From: Flavobacterium cupriresistens
GTDB taxonomy: Bacteria; Bacteroidota; Bacteroidia; Flavobacteriales; Flavobacteriaceae
DNA length: 64,000 bases
NCBI RefSeq assembly: GCF_020911925.1
Contig: NZ_CP087134.1
Span: 5,456,001-5,520,000, forward strand
Direction: 5' to 3'
Within the stretch, counting starts at the first letter, position 1. Every line of letters begins with the position of its first letter. The translations under genes were made by a program, and so were the position numbers. The notes below the pieces were generated by a model. The model saw only the letters and a list, made by a program, of their open reading frames with translations. It did no database searches and had not been told where the DNA came from. Shown one piece after another: positions 59,087-64,000 of the stretch.

Positions 59087-61459
59087 TTATTTAATGAGAT
59101 CCACCTTTACCGAATTTATTTTTCCATTAAACGCAAAAGGAGCTTTATCAAAATAGCGTAACGAAACCGGTGAACCCAAATCAGTACCCACATCAAAAGT
59201 TTCATTGGCGCTAAAGGCTGCCGGAACCGTCATAGGTACTGTCCCACTAGCTGTTTCTGTGCCGTCAATTTTCATGGTAACTGTTGCCGGCGCTAATGGT
59301 TTTGCAAGGACGGTTGTAATTTCGATAGTATGTTTTCCTGCTTTTAATTTTTCTTTAGATTCCAAAGTTGTTCTTTGTATAAGCATCATATTGTACTCAT
59401 AAACCACTTTACCGTTTTCCATAAAACAGGTCAACCCTCCTCCGGCTCCGGCTAAAGCGTACAATACTCCGTTTGCATTTTCCTGAATATCAATATCAAC
59501 AAGTACTTTATTGCTCTTTTTACCTAAACCCGGTGCCGAGAACTCCGGCATTCTGGTACTGGTTTGGCTAAAAGTCCAACTCGTATTGGGAGACGTAATT
59601 ACATCTTCCGGATGCAAACGCAACCAGATTCCGGCACCAATCGGGAAGTCTTTATTACTACCCGCCTGATCTAAAAATACTTTTTCCATCTCTTGCACTT
59701 TCTTCGGATTTTTAGCTGCTAAATCGTTGTGCTGTGTATAATCTTTCGTCAAATCATACAATTCCCAAACATCTTTTTTAGAATCCCATTCTGCTAACCC
59801 TTTTTGTGCCGGAATCCATGGATAAAGCGGTCCAAAAGTACAGGCGTACCAACCGTCTTTATAAATACCGCGGCTACCGTTGTTATCAAAAAACTGTGTT
59901 TTTGGAGCTGCTTTGGCTTTAGGATCATTAAAAGTATATTTCATACTGATTCCATCCAGAGGAATTTGGTCAAAACCATTTACCACTTTTGGAGGTGTAA
60001 TACCAAGTACATCATACAATGTTGGCACTAAATCATTGACATGGTGAAATTGCGAACGAGGTGTTTTATCCGGTTTGATTCCTTTTGGCCAGCTGATGAT
60101 CAGCGGGTTTCGGGTTCCTCCGAAATGGGACGCTACCAATTTGGTATTTTTAAAAGGTGTATTTCCTGCCCAAGCCCATCCGGCATTATACATATTATCG
60201 GTATGTGCGGTGCCTAATACATCCAGCCCGCCCAACTCTTTTAAAGTAGAAATTTGTTGTGCGATGGTATTCGGGATATTATTCTGAGCCAATAATTCGC
60301 TGATAGAGCCATTTTGACCTTCGGCACTACTACCGTTATCTCCCCATATATAAATAAAAATGGTATTTTCTTTTAAACCCATTTCATCAATCTTGTCATA
60401 AATACGACCTACCTGGCTATCACAGTGCTCTACAAAACCGGCAAAAATCTCCATCAAACGAGCCTGAAAAGGTCTTTCGCTTTCCGGAATACTCGCCCAG
60501 GAAGCCATTTTTTCGTTTCTTTCTGTGAGTTGTGCGTCTTTTGGAATCCAACCCATCGTTTTCTGACGTTTAAAAACCCGTTCTCTGTAGGCATCCCAGC
60601 CATCATCGAATTTACCTTTGTATTTATCGGCCCATTCCTTAAAAATATGATGAGGTCCATGACCAGCACCGGGAGCAAAGTATAAAAAGAAAGGTTCGTC
60701 CTGTGCAAAAGCTTTACGGTCTTCTAACCATTCGATCGCATTATCAGCCAAATCAACCGATAAGTGATAATTTTCTTTGTGTGGAGGTTCGATCGGCGTA
60801 AAATCATTGATCAATCGGGGTTCATATTGAGAGGTTTCGCCACCCAAAAACCCATAAAAATGCTGAAAACCATAATTAACCGGCCAGTAATCAAAAGGTC
60901 CCATTTTAGAGGTTTGATTCGCCGGAGTATTGTGCCATTTTCCAAAGGCTGAGGTTCTGTATCCGTAATTTTTTAATACCTCTGCTATTGTTGCTGCTTC
61001 TTTTGGAATAATTCCAGTATAACCGTCCCAATCTACTGCACGTTCGGCGATTGTACCGTTTCCAACGCGGGTGTGATTACGACCTGTTAAAAGAGAAGCT
61101 CTTGTTGGCGAGCATATAGAGGTAGTATGAAATTCATTGTAGGCAATGCCATTGTTGTATACTTTTGATAAGGTCGATGTATTTACTTCTCCTCCAAAAG
61201 TAGAAGGCAATCCAAAACCAACATCATCCATTAAAACAATTACAATATTGGGTGCATCTTTTGGTAAATGGCTTGGGTATTTTCTCCTTACGTGTTTGCT
61301 TTCTGCCAACGATTCTCCGGCTATACTTGCTGTAGGCGGTTCAGGAAATGGAAGAACACTGCCGTCAGAAGGTCTTACTTTAGGAGTTTGATTTTCCTGA
61401 CAATGAACATTCAAACCAACAAAAACAAACGCAATGGAAAATAGTAATTTAATTTTCAT
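59087..61459 (-). CDS. Arylsulfatase (copy A)
   Basis: 790 residues with a signal peptide (FSIAFVFVGLNVHC). Cys116 of CSPTRASLLTGRN is the formylglycine site; IVLMDDVGFG and YIWGDNGSSAEG supply metal ligands. It is a paralogue of copy B with the same C-terminal beta domain (VDIDIQENANGVLYALAGAG). Tandem duplication with divergence suggests related but different sulfate esters. It heads the operon sulfatase-sulfatase-channel; the region upstream has no evident minus-strand gene. Confidence 0.92.
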   Translation of the reverse strand: MKIKLLFSIAFVFVGLNVHCQENQTPKVRPSDGSVLPFPEPPTASIAGESLAESKHVRRKYPSHLPKDAPNIVIVLMDDVGFGLPSTFGGEVNTSTLSKVYNNGIAYNEFHTTSICSPTRASLLTGRNHTRVGNGTIAERAVDWDGYTGIIPKEAATIAEVLKNYGYRTSAFGKWHNTPANQTSKMGPFDYWPVNYGFQHFYGFLGGETSQYEPRLINDFTPIEPPHKENYHLSVDLADNAIEWLEDRKAFAQDEPFFLYFAPGAGHGPHHIFKEWADKYKGKFDDGWDAYRERVFKRQKTMGWIPKDAQLTERNEKMASWASIPESERPFQARLMEIFAGFVEHCDSQVGRIYDKIDEMGLKENTIFIYIWGDNGSSAEGQNGSISELLAQNNIPNTIAQQISTLKELGGLDVLGTAHTDNMYNAGWAWAGNTPFKNTKLVASHFGGTRNPLIISWPKGIKPDKTPRSQFHHVNDLVPTLYDVLGITPPKVVNGFDQIPLDGISMKYTFNDPKAKAAPKTQFFDNNGSRGIYKDGWYACTFGPLYPWIPAQKGLAEWDSKKDVWELYDLTKDYTQHNDLAAKNPKKVQEMEKVFLDQAGSNKDFPIGAGIWLRLHPEDVITSPNTSWTFSQTSTRMPEFSAPGLGKKSNKVLVDIDIQENANGVLYALAGAGGGLTCFMENGKVVYEYNMMLIQRTTLESKEKLKAGKHTIEITTVLAKPLAPATVTMKIDGTETASGTVPMTVPAAFSANETFDVGTDLGSPVSLRYFDKAPFAFNGKINSVKVDLIK

Positions 61460-61730
61460 ATTCTATAATTTGGATTTTAGACCGATAAAAAATTTAAATC
61501 ACTGACTTTAAAAAAAGGAGTTGACTTCTTTCAAAAAATGACTGTGTTTTTTTTTACGCCACTATTATCGTTAAAATTAAGTTATTTAACTTTTTTTTAG
61601 TTTTCATTTCTTTTTAAACAGGTTTCATTTTATAATATGAAACAAGAAAACAATACAAAGAGCCCGTATTTTTCCACATTTCTAAATAATGGTTCTACAT
61701 TTTCGCCTTCTCTTTTCTTCTTAGCAGGTA
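61460..61730. other. Sulfatase upstream region, possible small RNA body
   Basis: No gene is seen. A short inverted repeat GTTTCAT / ATGAAAC lies at about 61621-61643. The segment ends in the strong rightward terminator at 61731, which has no protein gene ahead of it. Confidence 0.35.
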
Positions 61731-61785
61731 AAGCCCAAAAGCTCAATTCGGATTGAATTGAGCTTTTGGGCTTCTCTTTTTTTAT
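61731..61785 (+). terminator. Strong orphan terminator, 19-bp perfect stem
   Basis: AAGCCCAAAAGCTCAATTC (61731-61749) pairs perfectly with its complement at 61755-61773 around GGATT, followed by CTCTTTTTTT. The T-run is on the rightward side only, yet the only nearby upstream gene runs leftward. It may end a small RNA. In 61786-62244 I see no supported gene. Confidence 0.85.
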
Positions 61786-62244
61786 TTTTTTTATTAAAAT
61801 GGCTATTCGTTAAGCCAAAAAATAATTTTACAAAATGCGTTTCAGTTATTATTTTTTAGAATCTATTTCCAGAGTTTAATCTTTTTTTGTGTCTACTTTC
61901 CTCTCACTTGATAACTCTTATCTGCCCTGAAAAAATAAACCGGATTGCTCTTTTCAATTCTTTATTTTTTGAAAGAAGATGTCCTTCAATTCAAAAGTCG
62001 CAAGAACATTAAAACATAAGATGATTACATCCGTAAAACAATTTTATACGTATATCTATTATCTCATAAACATAACATTACTATCATATTCCTTTACTAT
62101 CAGAATTAGAGTTTATTGTAGATGTGATATTCTTGTTATTATGTACTGGAACTGTGGTTTCAAAAAACATACAGAAATGAAATTCATTGTCTCATTTGAA
62201 AATTTCTTTTAACCCCTTAAATATTAACAAATAGTGCAAAAATT

Positions 62245-62442
62245 ATGAAATGGTTTATTTACACTCTTTTAATTTCCGGATTGGGATTACTAACTTATGG
62301 TTTTATCTATCCAACTGAATACTTTTTGCATATTTATATTCACAACACCAGTTATATGATTAGTTATGTTTACTTTGCTTTGATTGTTCTAATTATAGGA
62401 AGTACCTTTTATATCGGAAAAATTAAAAACAAGCAGAACTAA
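62245..62442 (+). CDS. Small membrane protein, unknown
   Basis: 65 residues. Two membrane segments, at about 3-22 (WFIYTLLISGLGLLTYGFIY) and 38-56 (MISYVYFALIVLIIGSTFYIG), and a basic end (KIKNKQN). The ATG follows an A-rich stretch. I do not recognise a family; small hypothetical proteins of this type are frequent in Flavobacterium. Confidence 0.55.
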   Translation: MKWFIYTLLISGLGLLTYGFIYPTEYFLHIYIHNTSYMISYVYFALIVLIIGSTFYIGKIKNKQN

Positions 62443-62596
62443 ACCAGCCTACATTAAAATTATAAAGTGTTTTTTTTGAAGAAAACCCTGCAAAAATAAT
62501 TTCTACAGGGTCTCGATGTAATAATCACTTATAATACATCATCATCATTGCCATTTTTTTATTTCATTAAAACAGAATAAATTGCACTTTCAGATT

Positions 62597-63145
62597 CTAT
62601 CTCTTATAATAAGCCACAATACTTGCCTTTGCCAGTGTTTGATTCCAAAGATTAAAACCAACTATAGCAGGATTTGTATTTTCAGTAACGCCCAATTTAT
62701 CTGTTTTTAAAGCATAAACGGTTAGTATATATTGATGAAATCCATGTCCTTCGGGTGGACATGCTCCTCCAAACCCTTTTATTCCATAATCGGTTATACT
62801 TTGAATGGCCTCTTTTGGTGCCAGATTAAGTTTTATATTCCCGGCATTGGCTACCAATTCATTTACGTTTGAAGGAATATCAAATACGATCCAATGCCAG
62901 AACCCGCTTCCTGTAGGCGCATCAGGATCGTACATCGTTATGGCAAAACTTTTGGTTCCTTCCGGAGCATTTTTCCAAAATAATTGTGGCGATTGGTTAC
63001 CACCGGAACAACCAAATCCACTAAATTCTTGCTTTTTTGTAATTTCTCCTCCAAGGTCATTACTCGTTAGCGTAAATGTTTTTTGTCCAAAAAGGGTAAC
63101 GGAGAAAACTAACGATAGTACCAGAATCAAATTTGCTTTTTTCAT
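62597..63145 (-). CDS. YbhB/YbcL family Raf kinase inhibitor-like protein
   Basis: 182 residues from the ATG at 63145 (MKKANLILVLSLVFSVTLFGQ), which gives a signal peptide; a longer frame reaching 63373 would run into the next gene. PEBP motifs are intact: SPQLFWKNAPEGTKSFAITMYDPDAPTGSGFWHWIVFDIP and GACPPEGHGFHQYILTVYAL. Such proteins bind anions or phospholipid head groups; bacterial roles are poorly known. The AraC-type regulator starting beyond the right edge ends 88 bp upstream on the same strand and may control it. Confidence 0.9.
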   Translation of the reverse strand: MKKANLILVLSLVFSVTLFGQKTFTLTSNDLGGEITKKQEFSGFGCSGGNQSPQLFWKNAPEGTKSFAITMYDPDAPTGSGFWHWIVFDIPSNVNELVANAGNIKLNLAPKEAIQSITDYGIKGFGGACPPEGHGFHQYILTVYALKTDKLGVTENTNPAIVGFNLWNQTLAKASIVAYYKR

Positions 63146-63233
63146 TTTATTGCGATTTATAATTTTAAACAAATTTAAATCGCATAGCCGTTTAGAAATT
63201 ATAGCATCCGGTTCAAAAACTGTTGCTAAAAGC

Positions 63234-64000
63234 TCAAATTTTCTGATGGTGTTTTGGTGTGACCCCGTATTTTGATTTGTAGGCCTGAATAAAGCTTGAT
63301 AGGTTCTCATAACCGACTTCAAAATATATTTCAGACGAATTTCTTTGCTCCTGATTGAGCAAAGAATGTGCATATTCTAATCTTTTGTTTTGAAACCATT
63401 TACTAGGTGATTCGGAATACTGTTTTTCAAATTCCCTTTTAAAAGTAGAAATACTCATATCACATAAAAAAGCCAACTCGTTTAAAGTTAATTTACTCAA
63501 CTGGTTGCTCTCTACAATACGAATAATTTTTTGTGCCGGAACACTATTGTTTAAAGTTAGTGACAGCAGAAAATCTATTCCGCGTGTTTCTATCAGGTAC
63601 AACATAATTTCTTCAAACTTAACTTCTAATAATACCCGCTGCGTATTTTTTGAAAGCTTTGAAATATCCAATAAACTATTGACAAATCTTTTTATAAACG
63701 CATCATATTCAAAGGAAAAAACCGGTTTATAATCAGTCGGTTCAATGCTGTTTAGTTTAAATTTTCGTATAAATTTCAGCAAAATGTCATTTGAAAAGAA
63801 AAGAAGTACACTTTTATAATTCTTGGTCTCAGAAAGTTTTTCCGTCATTAAACAATGACCTGATTTCATTATGAGGAACTTTGAATTAGTGATGGATAAA
63901 GACGAATTGTCCAAAACAATCTCTTTTGTACCTTCTACTAAAAAGCTAAATATGTTCTGATCCAAAATGATCTGCTGCTTCGAAATTTCCTGCGTACTGT
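63234..64000 (-). CDS. AraC-family regulator, 5' end beyond right edge
   Basis: The frame is open to the window edge (SKQQIILDQNIFSFLVEG...), so the N-terminus lies outside. A cupin-like sensing half (residues SLSITNSKFLIMKSGHCLMTEK) precedes two helix-turn-helix units at the C-terminus: KLTLNELAFLCDMSISTFKREFEKQYSES and SSEIYFEVGYENLSSFIQAYKSKYGVTPKHH. A TTG at 63965 could be mistaken for the start, but coding continues upstream of it. It probably regulates itself or the YbhB-like neighbour 88 bp downstream. Confidence 0.88.
   Translation of the reverse strand, partial: STQEISKQQIILDQNIFSFLVEGTKEIVLDNSSLSITNSKFLIMKSGHCLMTEKLSETKNYKSVLLFFSNDILLKFIRKFKLNSIEPTDYKPVFSFEYDAFIKRFVNSLLDISKLSKNTQRVLLEVKFEEIMLYLIETRGIDFLLSLTLNNSVPAQKIIRIVESNQLSKLTLNELAFLCDMSISTFKREFEKQYSESPSKWFQNKRLEYAHSLLNQEQRNSSEIYFEVGYENLSSFIQAYKSKYGVTPKHHQKI

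Noticed and set aside
57000..60700. Rightward frames of 60-115 codons inside the sulfatase genes
   Set aside because: They are antisense to strongly conserved sulfatase coding sequence and have no features of their own.
61979..62212. 77-codon frame upstream of the small membrane protein
   Set aside because: Composition is irregular, there is no signal peptide or motif, and it is probably chance in AT-rich DNA.
62485..62513. Hairpin ACCCTG...CAGGGT as terminator
   Set aside because: Stem of only 6 bp with a 17 nt loop and a poor T-run on either side.

Overview
The window looks like chromosome of a gliding Flavobacteriaceae member, most likely Flavobacterium. The supporting signs are low GC, Bacteroidota-type promoters (TTTG, about 20 bp, TAnnTTTG) with no strong Shine-Dalgarno sites, a type IX secretion type-B sorting domain on a 4685-residue adhesin with its PorP/SprF and OmpA partners, lanthipeptide-type GG leader peptides, and flavobacterial intergenic repeats.

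1-14.3 kb: a phage-tail locus. A LexA/CI-like repressor (cut by the left edge) diverges from a rightward series: tail-terminator-like protein, 59-residue HTH protein, DUF2586 sheath, tube, chaperone-like protein, an unknown protein, M15 endolysin, lipoprotein, several baseplate proteins, a repeat-bearing fibre and a holin. No capsid, portal, terminase or integrase is visible, nor a recognisable tape measure, hub or spike. It is therefore either an unusual tailocin-like particle or a decayed prophage with well-kept frames. Four promoters here carry the identical 10-mer ACTGAAACTA exactly 55 bp before the -7 box, which defines an apparent private regulon.

14.4-26.8 kb: two RiPP loci around one membrane-anchored TPR/AraC-type regulator. 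The leftward locus has a 41-residue GG-leader precursor (missed by length-limited gene calling), an HExxH-type peptide-hydroxylase-like enzyme whose motif reads HQGSH, a secreted gluzincin-like protein whose motif reads HDLWH, and a C39-peptidase ABC exporter with its HlyD partner. The rightward locus has a 48-residue precursor with a Cys-free, Thr-rich core, a relic of a subtilisin-like protease, and a split LanB dehydratase with no LanC. Copies of the same palindromic half-site (TATCGGAATTCA) lie before both operons, and one exporter could serve both precursors.

27-31 kb: a 702-residue protein ending in a LecA-like lectin domain, paired with a secreted protein carrying a CxxCH haem motif. 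31-38 kb: ordinary host genes (PepSY-like protein, xylose isomerase, sugar dehydrogenase lipoprotein, GNAT plus MarR, HxlR divergent from a nitroreductase), then a REP-like repeat array. 38-55 kb: an SprB-like cluster made of an OmpA/PD40 protein, a PorP/SprF protein and a giant adhesin with about 15 Ig/PKD-like and 24 DUF11 domains. 55-61.5 kb: two paralogous arylsulfatases, an outer-membrane channel-like protein and a small secreted protein. 61.5-64 kb: a possible small RNA terminator, a small membrane protein, a YbhB-like protein and an AraC regulator cut by the right edge.
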